DNA of 64,000 nucleotides from contig OY282373.1 in NCBI GenBank assembly GCA_958295805.1, positions 1,025,001-1,089,000 of the forward strand, in the 5' to 3' direction. Below, in pieces: positions 50,580 through 60,368 of the stretch. The notes below the pieces were generated by a model. That model ran no database searches. It had not been told where the DNA came from and was given only the letters and a program-made list of their open reading frames with translations. Each line of letters begins with the position of its first letter. Positions within the stretch are counted from its first letter, which is position 1. Position numbers and translations under genes: made by a program. Source of the stretch: an uncultured Nitrospirales bacterium (lineage in GTDB: Bacteria; Nitrospirota; Nitrospiria; Nitrospirales; UBA8639).

Positions 50580-52361
50580 TCATGGGTAACGTCCCCCTAT
50601 TTCGGCCTTTTTGCGAAAGATGGCTATGCCGTCCTGCATGGGCAGGGGTGTAAAGGAGTGCCAGAAAATACTCGGCCGTTGCGTTGGATAGTGATACACG
50701 TCCGGTTGTGCGACGAGGTCGTACAGAGAGCTGACTTGCTCCCGATACTCATTCGACACTCGCCCGGAGACAACGATCCAGTCAGGAATGCATTCGCCTA
50801 CGTACAGGGATGTCCTCAACGTCTCCACCGTGGCGCGAGGCAGAAGAGAATCGTCATCCAGTAGGCCGCAGAACAGTACGAGATGACCAACGCGCACTGT
50901 CAGGGCTTCACTGTCGAAAGTATTGGTCACGTACACAAGATCGTCCCGTTCGGCATGTTCCAGCAGATAGTCTGAAACTGTTCGAAATGCGTCGCGATAC
51001 GGTCGGTGAATCTCACCGATAAACTGGAATAGATGGAATCCTAAGATTCGCTCCCCGGAATGCGGCATGATGGGGTTAAAAGGGTACGTCCCCGCGCTGG
51101 TCAACAACAGAACTGCCACGACTGCTCCCCCCGCGAGCTTCGAATAACGGCATACCCATTCGGCAAACAATCCTTTCATTGCCAGCAGCAACGGCAGTGC
51201 CGCCACGTAGTAGCGCAAGTCCACGTATTGCGCGGCCCAGACCGGTTGTGGCGATAACAGCGCGCTAAACAGCGCAAACAGCGCGCCAGTCAGGATGAGG
51301 TTGCTCACCGCGGCCACTGGGAGTTCTTTCTGCGATACTTTCTTGACCATGGGGGCAGATTTCCTGTGCTTGGCTTGTCCGACTCGGCTTGAATTCCCGG
51401 CCGGCCGGTTGTTCCGATTGCGTCGGCCATGAACGAACCACAACGTTCCGGCAAACCACAGGAAGACCGGCCATGAGATCCAGTCCGCAAGGAACAAATC
51501 ACGGACGCAAAACCAGATTTTGAGAAGAAACAGAGGGACGGTTCCGTGATAGTCGCCGAAATCCGCACTGCGAAAAGTTGCAATAGGGTCCCGGTCGCCG
51601 CCAATCAACCCTATGGCGGTCAGGTACGCAAGGCCAAGCGCACCAACAATCGATCCACACGCGGCAAAGGCCATTCACTCCCGTCTTGAAGTCTCGCGTG
51701 CCCGAAACAGCAGGTGCATGGTGGCAAGCGAAAGCATGGTCGCTGCCCCGACGGCGTAGTGGTTGAAGAACGCCAGCGTGGCGACCAAGGTCAGTGCGGC
51801 AAGATAGATCGGCCTCCTGGTTTGCCAGTAACGTTCATAGAGATAAAGGCCGGCCATCATGGTCAACACCGTCATGCTGTAGTAGCGCGCTTGGCGGAAC
51901 CACAGCAGGAGCTGCGCCGACCAAGCGGCAAACAGGAAAATGAAGAACGTCAGCCGCGGACTGTCCGACAGGTGCTGGCGCAAGATCAGATAGAAACCCC
52001 CCAGCGCGAGTATCCCGGCCAGGGCATGCACGATTCTCGCACCGGTTTCGTTAAAGCCGAACACCGCGAATCCCGCTGCCGTCAGGACGTATTGCAGCGG
52101 TGGCGCAACGTCCCGTAATTCTTCGTTTAGCGCGCGTCCATTGGGGCCGGCTACCAGGTTCCGACCGTCCCAGCCGACGATATCACCTTGTTCCAAGAGG
52201 TTGTTACCCAAAAATGCGACGACGGCTTCGTCATGCCAAAGGGCGGCGTAGTTCAGGTTCACCAGACAAAGGTATGCCGCGACAAGGAACACGCACCACG
52301 AAGCCGTCTGGTACGGTTTGGCACGGGCCCGTTCTAAAAAAGTTGAGGTGAGGTGAGACAT
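50580..52361 (-). pseudogene. GT39/ArnT-like membrane glycosyltransferase split by an in-frame TGA
   Basis: Two open segments (52361-51678 and 51674-50580) share one frame and are separated only by TGA at 51677-51675, directly followed by ATG. Together they give about 590 residues. The first part holds the start of a family 39 glycosyltransferase (helix, LWHDEAVVAFLGNN with the catalytic Asp-Glu, then helices and RQARYYSM). The second part has the remaining helices, DLRYYVAALPLLLA and a C-terminal periplasmic domain. A single CGA-to-TGA change would explain the break. GGGAG just before TGA-ATG could allow re-initiation and a two-piece protein. Confidence 0.7.
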
Positions 52362-52366
52362 TGCGG

Positions 52367-52669
52367 CTAACGGGTCAAGAAGACCGTTCCCACGGCAATC
52401 AGAGCCAGCGCGCCGGCGAGACACGCGGCAATGAGCGCCTTTCGGGCCATGTGATGGATCAGTTCAAGTTGCTGAGTGAGCGATTCAATCATCTCCAGTT
52501 GTTGAGCCAGTTTTCGTTCCATGTCCAGAAAATGTTCTTGAATCCGTTCGCCTTGTGGAGCGGTCTGATTGTGTTGCTGCTTGAGAGTTTTCAGGATTTT
52601 CACCACGTCGGGAATGCTCGGACGAACCATGTTGAACAGAAATTTTACAAGAGGCCAGTTTACGGGCAT
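52367..52669 (-). CDS. Small coiled-coil protein with C-terminal membrane anchor
   Basis: 100 residues from ATG 52669, preceded by GGAAGGAGA. Residues 25-70 form a likely coiled coil (ILKTLKQQHNQ ... ERKLAQQLEMIESLTQQLELI). Residues 78-97 are a membrane helix close to the C-terminus. It is a tail-anchored small protein, family unknown. It lies 23 bp after the nucleotidyltransferase gene and ends 6 bp before the broken glycosyltransferase start. Confidence 0.75.
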   Translation of the reverse strand: MPVNWPLVKFLFNMVRPSIPDVVKILKTLKQQHNQTAPQGERIQEHFLDMERKLAQQLEMIESLTQQLELIHHMARKALIAACLAGALALIAVGTVFLTR

Positions 52670-52691
52670 AGGTGAACGTCTCCTTCCTTTG

Positions 52692-53966
52692 TCAAGACAA
52701 ATCCGCGGATGACGCGGATGAACGCAGACGTGCGACAAACTCCCGCTCATCTGCTTCGGTCGTCACTTCTCCATCCAAGCGGGCATCCAGGAGGCGGTCC
52801 AATACCCGTTGGTACACAGGGCCCGGTTTCAGTCCCATGGCTTTCAAGTCGTTCCCTTTCAGCACGGGTGTCGCACTTTCAGGGGTGAAGAGGGTTGAGA
52901 TTTTTTGTTGCTCAGATTCCGACTGGATTTTGGCCATAAAAAAAAGCAGCGTCTCGTCCGGGAGATCACGGAGCAGACGGAAGACCTCCGATGGTGTGGT
53001 TCGTTGATTCAGGGTCCGAAGCAGCCGAGGGCCTTCTTGAGTGACCCACAACGTCCGTCTGGTCTGCCCCCGCGGAAACGTGAAGCGGGACAGGGTTTCC
53101 TGTACGGCTGGCGTGGGCAGGGAGTCCATCAGGGCGAGGTGGTAGACGACCCATTGACGTATGAGACGATCCCGGGCGAGCCGGTCGTGCCACGTGAGGG
53201 TTTCCTCAACGTCTTTCAGGAGTCTGGCAAGCTCCGGAGACCATTTCAATTCGGGATGAATGCAGCGAAGCAGGTCGAAATCCGCCAGTCTGGCGAGCAC
53301 CGTTCGTGGTTGACGTTCCGACAACACGAGGATCATTTCTTTTGAGAGCCGAGCGGGAGAGAGGCGTTGAATGGCATCCCTCGTTGCTTCTTCCTTCATC
53401 AGTGTCGCGGTTTCTGCGTCCAGCCGAAATCCCAACCGTTGCTCGAACCGAACGGCTCGAAACACGCGGGTCGGGTCTTCGATGAAACTGAGAGGGTGCA
53501 GCACGCGAATGGATTTGTTCTGAAGGTCTCGTCGGCCTCCGTCGTCGTCCACGACTTCACCGAAACGAGGGGCGTTGAGGCTGATGGCCAGGGTATTGAT
53601 GGTAAAATCCCGTCGAGCGAGGTCTTCCTTGATGGAACCCTGCTTGACGGTTGGAAGTGCCGCGGGAGAGTCGTAAGACTCGGTTCGTGCCGTGGCGACG
53701 TCGAATTTGAATCCGTCTTCCAACGTCACGACGGCCGTCCCGAAACGTTCATGGACGGTCACGCGGGCTTGACGTTTGCGTGCAAAGGTTCGCGCAAAGG
53801 CGATGCCGTTGCCTTCGACGACCAGGTCCACGTCAAGGTTCGTGACGCCGAGAAGCAGGTCTCTGACAAACCCTCCTACGGCGTACACGCGGACGCGATG
53901 CTGCTCAGCCAGTTCACCGGCCTCGTGTAAGAGAGAAACAAGCGGGGCGGGCAATCGATCCTTCAC
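52692..53966 (-). CDS. CCA-adding / poly(A) polymerase-family tRNA nucleotidyltransferase
   Basis: 424 residues. The class II nucleotidyltransferase head has VGGFVRDLLLG, LDVDLVVEG (catalytic Asp pair) and RRDFTINTLAISL. RNA-binding segments follow (IEDPTRVFRAVRFEQRLGF; RLSKEM), then a helical C-terminal part. Bacteria with split CC- and A-adding enzymes have two such proteins; sequence alone does not tell which activity this one has. The phosphatidyltransferase gene ends 7 bp upstream on the same strand. Confidence 0.9.
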   Translation of the reverse strand: MKDRLPAPLVSLLHEAGELAEQHRVRVYAVGGFVRDLLLGVTNLDVDLVVEGNGIAFARTFARKRQARVTVHERFGTAVVTLEDGFKFDVATARTESYDSPAALPTVKQGSIKEDLARRDFTINTLAISLNAPRFGEVVDDDGGRRDLQNKSIRVLHPLSFIEDPTRVFRAVRFEQRLGFRLDAETATLMKEEATRDAIQRLSPARLSKEMILVLSERQPRTVLARLADFDLLRCIHPELKWSPELARLLKDVEETLTWHDRLARDRLIRQWVVYHLALMDSLPTPAVQETLSRFTFPRGQTRRTLWVTQEGPRLLRTLNQRTTPSEVFRLLRDLPDETLLFFMAKIQSESEQQKISTLFTPESATPVLKGNDLKAMGLKPGPVYQRVLDRLLDARLDGEVTTEADEREFVARLRSSASSADLS

Positions 53967-53973
53967 GTTCTTC

Positions 53974-54549
53974 TCATTGCCGTCGTTGGTTCAACGTCAA
54001 CGCGTGATAGAGACTTGGGACGTCGTGGACCCACTCGCGTAGAATGATTGACGCCCACAGGCCTTCTAGGTTGGTCAGAATCCCCAGTGCCAGTGCTCCG
54101 ATAAAACCAACTCCTGCGAAATCGAAAACCAGAATTTCCGTGAATCCCAGCAAGAGAAAAATCCCCCAGACTTTTGCGCTCCACATGTGGTACGCAGCCG
54201 ACCGGCCGAATTTGATCCGGTCAAAAACGTGTCGTCCCGTCTCCAACAGAAAAAAGCAGGCCAAAGGAAACCAGAAGGGCATGAGGAGTTCATGATGTTT
54301 CAGGACGGCGACCGTGAAGACTCCCGCGTAGAAAATCGTGTCCGCCGTGCTGTCCAGAGAACGCAACGTCTCCGTCGCGACGCCTAATTTTCTTGCCAGG
54401 ATTCCGTCGAAGACGTCGGAGAAGAACCCGATTCCCAATACGACGCCGTACCAGAAGGATTCGACGTTGAAGCCGTACATGATGAGCAGCACGGGCGCCA
54501 ACAAGATTCGGAGGCCTGTAAGATACAATGGAATCCGACGGAACGTCAC
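53974..54549 (-). CDS. CDP-alcohol phosphatidyltransferase family protein
   Basis: 191 residues with five or six membrane helices. The CDP-alcohol motif D-x2-DG-x2-AR-x8-G-x3-D-x3-D is present as SDVFDGILARKLGVATET followed by LRSLDSTAD, except that the conserved Gly is replaced by Leu. The metal-binding aspartates are kept. Members make phosphatidylglycerol-phosphate, cardiolipin or similar lipids; the altered Gly and short length prevent a specific call. Confidence 0.85.
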   Translation of the reverse strand: MTFRRIPLYLTGLRILLAPVLLIMYGFNVESFWYGVVLGIGFFSDVFDGILARKLGVATETLRSLDSTADTIFYAGVFTVAVLKHHELLMPFWFPLACFFLLETGRHVFDRIKFGRSAAYHMWSAKVWGIFLLLGFTEILVFDFAGVGFIGALALGILTNLEGLWASIILREWVHDVPSLYHALTLNQRRQ

Positions 54550-54665
54550 GCGTTCATTCTGTCATCCCGGAAAACGAAATTCAAGAATTCGGACCGTGGA
54601 ATTCTTACGGGAACGACGTCGCATGAGGGAACTTCAAATGAGACCGATTGAGTCGGAAAGAGGCG

Positions 54666-56501
54666 TCATCCCCGAGATCCCAGCGCACGATCCAGGTTAA
54701 ACGCGGCACTGATCAACGCCAAGTGGGTGAAGGCTTGTGGAAAGTTGCCGAGACCTTCTCCGTGGTGTCCGGTTTCTTCGGCGTAGAGGCCGAGATGGTT
54801 GGCGTAGCCGAGCATTTGTTCAAACATGAGCCGGGCTTGATCGAGGCGCGCGTGGTCCGCGCGTCCGGCTCGCGTGAGGGCTTCGACCAGCCAGAAGGTA
54901 CAGATGTTGAAGGTCCCCTCTTCACCTTCAAGCCCATCCGCGGTTTCGTTGACGTTGTAGCGATAGACTAAGGCGTTGGCGATCAAGCCGCCTTTTTCGG
55001 GTGGCTGGTTGATGGCGTCCAGCGTGCTGAGCATACGGGGGTCCGTGGGTGAGACAAAAAAGACGAGCGGCATCATGAGATTGGCGGCGTCCAACGTGTC
55101 ACTCTCATAGCGTTGCACGAAGGCGCGCCGACGTTCGTTCCACCCTTTGGTCATGATTTCTTCATAAATCTGGTCGCGCACGTGCAGCCAACGACTCCGG
55201 TCAGCCGGGAAGGATCGTTTATCGGCCAACCGCAATCCTCGGTCCAGGGCCACCCAACACATCAATTTGGAATAGAGGAAATGTTGTGATCCCCCGCGCA
55301 CCTCCCACACCCCGTCATCCGGGCGTTGCCAGTTATCGCAGACCCAATTGACCAGACGACGCAGATGTTTCCAGAGGTCATAGGAAATCGGCGTGCCGTA
55401 TTTGTTGTAGAGATACACCGAATCCAGAAGTTCGCCGTAGATGTCGAGCTGCAATTGGGCATAGGCGTCGTTGCCCACGCGCACGGGGCTTGATTGTTTG
55501 TACCCTTCAAGGTGAGGCAGGTTTACTTCCGGCAGTTCATGGCGGCCGTCGATGCCGTACATGATTTGCAGCGAGCCGTCAGCCTTCAGTTCACGGCACC
55601 GTGCTTCCAGCCACTGCATGAACTGTTCCGCCTCGTCAATGAAGCCGATGCGGAGCAGCGCGTACAGGGTAAACGCCGCGTCGCGGATCCACGTGTATCG
55701 ATAATCCCAGTTGCGATATCCTCCAACGTCCTCGGGCAGACTACAGGTCGGGGCCGCCACGATGGCTCCCGTGGGTTCAAACGTCAGCAGTTTGAGCGTG
55801 AGGGCGGAACGCTGCACCATCTCACGCCAGCGGCCGCGGTAGGTACACTGCGCCAACCAACGGCGCCAATAATCCACCGTTTGGCGAAAGAGGGTTTCTG
55901 CCTGGTCTTGTGAGACGGTTAGACGGGAGTCGTGCTCACGGTTGATTGCTTGAAGCGAAAAACTGCGTTCATGGCCTTCCTGAAGTTCAAATTCTGCCAT
56001 GACGCCCGTGTCCCGTTGCTGCAAAGGAATCGTCGAGCCCAATCCAAGGGTTAAGCCGTCCGCCTCAAAACGTGCGCCGCGATCGGTCAAGGTCGTGCGG
56101 TGAGAACCGCGGGCGTAATCAAAGGCGGGATAACATTCCAGCCTGAACGTGAGCGTGCCACGAATAGCCTGGACGCGACGAATGATACCGTGATACCCCA
56201 ATTCCGTTTCCTTCAGGCCCACGGGCATGAAATCCACGACTTGCCCGACGCCCTGAGCCGAAAGAAACCGAGTGACGAGCACGTTGGTATCAGGCCAATA
56301 AAATTGTTTGTGGATCACGTCCTTGCCTTGCGTGGTAATCTTGAACCATCCGCCTTTGTGCTCATCCAGAATTGCGGCAAACACGCTGGGAGAGTCGAAA
56401 TGAGGAAAACAAAACCAGTCAATGGAGCCGTTCATGCCCACTAACGCACTGGTACGCATGTTACCGATCAAGCCGTAATTTTCGATTGGTTGATAAGACA
56501 T
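54666..56501 (-). CDS. Glycoside hydrolase family 15 protein (glucoamylase/trehalase-like)
   Basis: 611 residues from ATG 56501 ([14 protein letters not shown]), the usual family start; the frame extends to 56567, and neither start has a clear ribosome-binding site. An N-terminal beta-sandwich domain ([20 protein letters not shown]) is followed by an (alpha/alpha)6 barrel with [51 protein letters not shown] and [21 protein letters not shown]. No signal peptide, so cytoplasmic. In bacteria such proteins often hydrolyse trehalose or maltodextrins as compatible-solute or storage sugars. Confidence 0.9.
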   Translation of the reverse strand: MSYQPIENYGLIGNMRTSALVGMNGSIDWFCFPHFDSPSVFAAILDEHKGGWFKITTQGKDVIHKQFYWPDTNVLVTRFLSAQGVGQVVDFMPVGLKETELGYHGIIRRVQAIRGTLTFRLECYPAFDYARGSHRTTLTDRGARFEADGLTLGLGSTIPLQQRDTGVMAEFELQEGHERSFSLQAINREHDSRLTVSQDQAETLFRQTVDYWRRWLAQCTYRGRWREMVQRSALTLKLLTFEPTGAIVAAPTCSLPEDVGGYRNWDYRYTWIRDAAFTLYALLRIGFIDEAEQFMQWLEARCRELKADGSLQIMYGIDGRHELPEVNLPHLEGYKQSSPVRVGNDAYAQLQLDIYGELLDSVYLYNKYGTPISYDLWKHLRRLVNWVCDNWQRPDDGVWEVRGGSQHFLYSKLMCWVALDRGLRLADKRSFPADRSRWLHVRDQIYEEIMTKGWNERRRAFVQRYESDTLDAANLMMPLVFFVSPTDPRMLSTLDAINQPPEKGGLIANALVYRYNVNETADGLEGEEGTFNICTFWLVEALTRAGRADHARLDQARLMFEQMLGYANHLGLYAEETGHHGEGLGNFPQAFTHLALISAAFNLDRALGSRG

Positions 56502-56595
56502 ACGATCGAAGTCTAGCATTAAAGTGCTCTCATGCCCAATGGTCCTGGGCAGAAAATGCTCCCCCATTCGGTGCCGGTCAATCGTGTTTCGCCGA

Positions 56596-56624
56596 TTGAC
56601 ACGTTGACGTCAATGGCCTACAGA
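56596..56624 (+). promoter_or_regulatory. Sigma-70 promoter with palindromic operator before the soxC-like gene
   Basis: TTGACA at 56596-56601, a 17-bp spacer and TACAGA at 56619-56624. Within the spacer lies the perfect palindrome TTGACGTCAA (56604-56613), a likely repressor site. The leader would be only about 20 nt. Confidence 0.5.
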
Positions 56625-56650
56625 TTGATAAACAATTCCGGATCGGCGAC

Positions 56651-57943
56651 ATGAAGCTTGTGAAGCAGCAAACGGCGCAATCAACGCCGCTGAAAGAGAA
56701 GACGACTACGGCCATGCCGACGACGCGGGCCAAAGACCCGCCAACGCGCCGGGCCTTTCTCGTCGGGGCCACGTCGGTCGTCGGGGCCGCGGCGGCGCAC
56801 GTCTTGCTCACCCCCTTTCTGGGCAACGCGGCAGACGTGACCGACGATCCAACCCGAGTGCCCGGTGCTCCGGCGACGGAGTATGGGCAACGCTCGCCAT
56901 TCGAACGTGTCCGGCGGTTGGCCAAGCCTCAGCGGTCACGAACGCCTTTGCAAGCGTTACACGGCGTCGTCACGCCGTCTGCCCTGCATTTTGAACGCCA
57001 TCACAATGGTGTGCCGCGTATCGACCCTTCGCGGCACCGCCTCTTGGTCCATGGCCTCGTCGAACGGCCCCTGATTTTCACGATGGATGAGTTGAAACGG
57101 TTTCCCGCCGTGTCCCGTCTTGCCTTTCTCGAATGCTCCGGTAATTCCGGTCAAGAATGGAAAGGGCCTCGGGGAACGTCCGCTCAAGAAATTCATGGAC
57201 TCACGAGCACCAGTGAATGGACCGGGGTTCGGCTTTCGACGGTGTTGGGAGAAACGGGCCGTCACGCCGAAGCGACGTGGATGTTGGCCGAAGGCAGCGA
57301 CGCCGCCGCAATGACGCGAAGCGTGCCGTTGGATCGAATTTTGGGCGAAGCGTTGTTGTGTTATGCCCAGAACGGAGAACCCCTTCGTCCGGAGCAGGGG
57401 TACCCGCTTCGGTTGCTGTTACCCGGATGGGAGGGTAATACGTGCATAAAATGGGTACGACGACTGAAACTCACGTCTGCGCCGTTGATGACTCGTGAAG
57501 AAACGTCGAAATATACCGACGTGATGCCGGATGGGACCGCGCGTCAATTCACCTTTGAGATGGAAGCGAAGTCCGTGATTACGAGTCCTTCCGGTGGTCA
57601 ACGATTACCAGGTCCCGGCTTTGTTGAAATCAGAGGATTGGCGTGGAGCGGACGGGGACGAGTCGAACGAGTGGACGTGAGCGTCGATGGTGGAAAACGT
57701 TGGCGAACGGCTGCGTTACAATCTCCGGTGCTGCCTAAGTGCCACACGCGCTTTCGCACGGCTTGGCAGTGGGACGGTCGGGAGGCCGTGCTCCAAAGTC
57801 GCTGCACCGATGAGACGGGGTATCGGCAACCAACGCACGAAGAGTTGGTCGCCGTTCGTGGTACCAATTCCTACTATCACTATAACGCCGTTCAAAGCTG
57901 GAAGATTGACGAAGACGGTCGAGTGTCCAACGTCCAGGTGTGA
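56651..57943 (+). CDS. Molybdopterin sulfite oxidase-family protein, SoxC/SorA-like
   Basis: 430 residues. A Tat signal (PPTRRAFLVGATSVVGAAAA) begins at about residue 31, and the mature enzyme is periplasmic. The Mo-cofactor domain has the LECSGNSGQEW segment (molybdenum-binding Cys about 162), the PLDRILGEALLCYAQNGEPL run and GWEGNTCIKWV. The C-terminal immunoglobulin-like dimer domain holds GLAWSGRGRVERVDVSVDGGKRW. This is the sulfane dehydrogenase/sulfite oxidase family, which oxidises sulfite or protein-bound sulfane sulfur and passes electrons to cytochrome c. The partner cytochrome follows with a 1-base overlap. Confidence 0.9.
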   Translation: MKLVKQQTAQSTPLKEKTTTAMPTTRAKDPPTRRAFLVGATSVVGAAAAHVLLTPFLGNAADVTDDPTRVPGAPATEYGQRSPFERVRRLAKPQRSRTPLQALHGVVTPSALHFERHHNGVPRIDPSRHRLLVHGLVERPLIFTMDELKRFPAVSRLAFLECSGNSGQEWKGPRGTSAQEIHGLTSTSEWTGVRLSTVLGETGRHAEATWMLAEGSDAAAMTRSVPLDRILGEALLCYAQNGEPLRPEQGYPLRLLLPGWEGNTCIKWVRRLKLTSAPLMTREETSKYTDVMPDGTARQFTFEMEAKSVITSPSGGQRLPGPGFVEIRGLAWSGRGRVERVDVSVDGGKRWRTAALQSPVLPKCHTRFRTAWQWDGREAVLQSRCTDETGYRQPTHEELVAVRGTNSYYHYNAVQSWKIDEDGRVSNVQV

Positions 57944-59922
57944 TGATGGTTCAACGACAATCATCTTTTCTTGTTTCGCTGCTGTCGTTCGTCGTGATGA
58001 CGGGGGGGGCGACTGATTTGTGGGGGCTATCAAACCGCGAGGCTTTTCATCTCGGTCGTCCTCCCACGGCTGAGGAAGTCCGGGCCTGGGATATTGACGT
58101 GGCGCCGGACGGTAAAGGGTTGCCGGCCGGCCGCGGCAGCGTCGAAGAGGGAGCGAAGGTCTATGCGGAATTCTGTGCGAGTTGTCACGGCGCGACCGGC
58201 GTAGAAGGACCCATGCCTCAACTCGTTGGTGGGCAAGGCACCCTGATCACCGATCATCCCGTGAAAACGGTCGGCAGTTATTGGTCATACGCCACGACGC
58301 TCTATGATTACGTTTACCGTGCGATGCCGTTCAGTGCGCCGCAGTCGCTTAGTCCCGATCAAGTCTACGCAGTGGCAGCGTGGATCTTGTTTCGCAACGG
58401 GTTGATTGATGAAGATTTCGTGCTCACGCAAGAGACGCTGCCTTCCGTTCGTCTGCCGTACCGCAATGGGTACGTGGCTGATCCACGTCCCGACGTTGTG
58501 CAATCTTCTCAAGAGGTGTCGGCCTCGCTTGGCGACGTTCATTTTCCCACCTCAGGCTCCATGACGGCTCAACGACATTTTCTTCAAGGAGCCCTGTTGC
58601 TGCACAACTTTGAATATGATGACGCGCAAGCCGCGTTTCAACGGGCCCAGAAGGTTGACCCTGATTTTGCCATGGCCTATTGGGGAGAGGCCATGACCAT
58701 GAACCATCCCCTGTGGGGTCAGGAATACCGTCAACAAGCTCGGGATATTTTACGACGACTGGCTCCCACGTCAGCCGAGCGGATGGCCAAAGCGCCGACC
58801 GAACGGGAACGAGGGTATCTCCGAGCCGTTGAGGCCTTGTACGGAGCAGGAGAGAAGCATCAGCGCGACCTGAGGTACATGGCCGCTATGCGAGCACTTG
58901 CCGAACAATTTCCCCAGGACGAGAACGCCCAGACTTGGTATGCGTTGTCCATGTTGGGCGCCGCAGAAGGAAACCGGGAGGACGGACGGTATCTTGAGGC
59001 GGCCTCCATTGCCCGACGGGTGTTTGAAGCCAATCCTCGTCATCCCGGAGCCGCTCATTATCTTATTCACGCGCTGGATGACCCGGCCCATGCCTCCCTG
59101 GCCTTGAGAGCGGCGCGAACCTATGCCGACATTGCTCCGGCTGCGCCTCATGCCCAGCACATGCCTTCGCACATTTTTATGGCGTTAGGCATGTGGGAGG
59201 ACGTGGTCAAGGCCAATGAAAGGAGTTGGACGGCGAGTGAAGACCGACGGATTCGTCAAGGCTTGGGCGTTGAGAAGCGTTCCTACCATACTGCGTATTG
59301 GCTCATGTATGCGTGGCTTCAGCAGGGTCGCGTGGAAGAAGCGAAGGCATTGCTCGCAATGGTGGAGGAGGACGCGCACCGTGTGCCGTCGCGGTCCGTT
59401 CGCGGGTATCGAGCGGCGATGCGGGCGACGTATATCGTAGAAGGCCGAGCGTGGGACGTGAGCGGACTCGATCGTGATCGATCAGCCCTTCGGTTTTCTG
59501 CTGCAACGAGTGAGGTATTTGCTATCGGGATGAGTGCCGTTCACACCGGACAAATGGACGTGGCGAATCAATCGCTGGATCAGTTGCGTCAGCGAGTGAG
59601 TCGAGCAGCCGATGAGGCATCCACGGATCACGTGTTGTCGGGGAAAGTGATGACCCAACAATTAGCCGCAATGATTTTCATTGCGCGGGGGAACGTTGAC
59701 GACGGGCTCTCGCTCTTGCAGGAAACGGCTTCTTTGGAAGATACCGTCCCGTATAAGTATGGGCCGCCGTTTCCAGTCAAACCTTCTCATGAATTATTAG
59801 GCGAGGTGCTGTTACGTCTGGGGAAACGAGACGCGGCGCATCGACAATTTACGTTGGCATTAGAGCGAAGGCCTCAACGGGCGTTGTCACTCGCGGGGTT
59901 GCGCAAGACAAGGGAACCGTAG
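57943..59922 (+). CDS. SoxD/SorB-like cytochrome c fused to a TPR domain
   Basis: About 659 residues. A signal peptide is followed by a SoxD-like segment (FHLGRPPTAEEVRAWDIDVAPDG) and a haem motif CASCH (Cys78, Cys81, His82). The stretch PVKTVGSYWSYATTLYDYVYRAMPF is characteristic of SoxD. From about residue 200 the protein changes to a large TPR-type helical domain (LLLHNFEYDDAQAAFQRAQKV, AHYLIHALDDP, HMPSHIFMALGMWED) instead of the second SoxD haem. ATG 57943 overlaps the soxC-like stop by one base. It should be the electron acceptor of the molybdoenzyme; the TPR half may recruit another periplasmic partner. Confidence 0.85.
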   Translation: MMVQRQSSFLVSLLSFVVMTGGATDLWGLSNREAFHLGRPPTAEEVRAWDIDVAPDGKGLPAGRGSVEEGAKVYAEFCASCHGATGVEGPMPQLVGGQGTLITDHPVKTVGSYWSYATTLYDYVYRAMPFSAPQSLSPDQVYAVAAWILFRNGLIDEDFVLTQETLPSVRLPYRNGYVADPRPDVVQSSQEVSASLGDVHFPTSGSMTAQRHFLQGALLLHNFEYDDAQAAFQRAQKVDPDFAMAYWGEAMTMNHPLWGQEYRQQARDILRRLAPTSAERMAKAPTERERGYLRAVEALYGAGEKHQRDLRYMAAMRALAEQFPQDENAQTWYALSMLGAAEGNREDGRYLEAASIARRVFEANPRHPGAAHYLIHALDDPAHASLALRAARTYADIAPAAPHAQHMPSHIFMALGMWEDVVKANERSWTASEDRRIRQGLGVEKRSYHTAYWLMYAWLQQGRVEEAKALLAMVEEDAHRVPSRSVRGYRAAMRATYIVEGRAWDVSGLDRDRSALRFSAATSEVFAIGMSAVHTGQMDVANQSLDQLRQRVSRAADEASTDHVLSGKVMTQQLAAMIFIARGNVDDGLSLLQETASLEDTVPYKYGPPFPVKPSHELLGEVLLRLGKRDAAHRQFTLALERRPQRALSLAGLRKTREP

Positions 59923-59941
59923 GTGGCGTCGGAAGGCGTCG

Positions 59942-60178
59942 TCAGCCGTTTTCAGAATCGCGGCTTGTTGATTCTTGGTATGCAAGCGTCGCGTGAGGCG
60001 TTTTGCTCCTCGTGTACCACTTGATGGTGAGATAGACCCCGAGAATAAAGATCAAGCCCGCCATGATCGTGATTTTCTTTTGAATCGTCACGGCGTCATT
60101 GATGTAGCTCGTAACGGAAAAAAATCCAAAAGCCACGCACCACACAAAAATAATCACGAAGCGAAAAATTTTTTCCAT
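59942..60178 (-). CDS. Small two-helix membrane protein
   Basis: 78 residues with hydrophobic segments at about 5-24 and 37-53, a basic loop between them (NDAVTIQKKIT) and a polar tail. No family recognised. It faces the preceding gene tail to tail. Its predicted start (60178) has no strong ribosome-binding site. Confidence 0.55.
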   Translation of the reverse strand: MEKIFRFVIIFVWCVAFGFFSVTSYINDAVTIQKKITIMAGLIFILGVYLTIKWYTRSKTPHATLAYQESTSRDSENG

Positions 60179-60242
60179 TGCGTTCTCAAAAATTCGTTGA
60201 CAAAAATCGTTCTTTTGTCCTGACAGTTGTGACTGCCTCTCC

Positions 60243-60335
60243 CCTCTGGTCCCCTTTATTATTCCCGCCCCCCGTTGTTATTCCCGCGCCCCCTCCGTTA
60301 TTCCCGCGCAAGCGGGAATCCAGAGAATTCAGGAA
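60243..60335 (+). repeat. Degenerate tandem copies ending in a TTATTCCCGC...GCGGGAATCCAG palindrome
   Basis: Two or three short units (TTATTCCCGCCCCCC, TTATTCCCGCGCCCCC) precede the full hairpin TTATTCCCGCGCAAGCGGGAATCCAGAG (about 60299-60326). Same element family and same array-then-element layout as 49287-49404. Confidence 0.65.
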
Positions 60336-60368
60336 GAGAGAACATGAGTGTCCATGGCCACGTCTCCT

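Noticed and set aside
51675-51677. TGA as a selenocysteine codon in the GT39-like gene
   Set aside because: I see no SECIS-like hairpin just downstream, the family has no redox Cys at that place, and ATG follows at once. A nonsense mutation or re-initiation is simpler.
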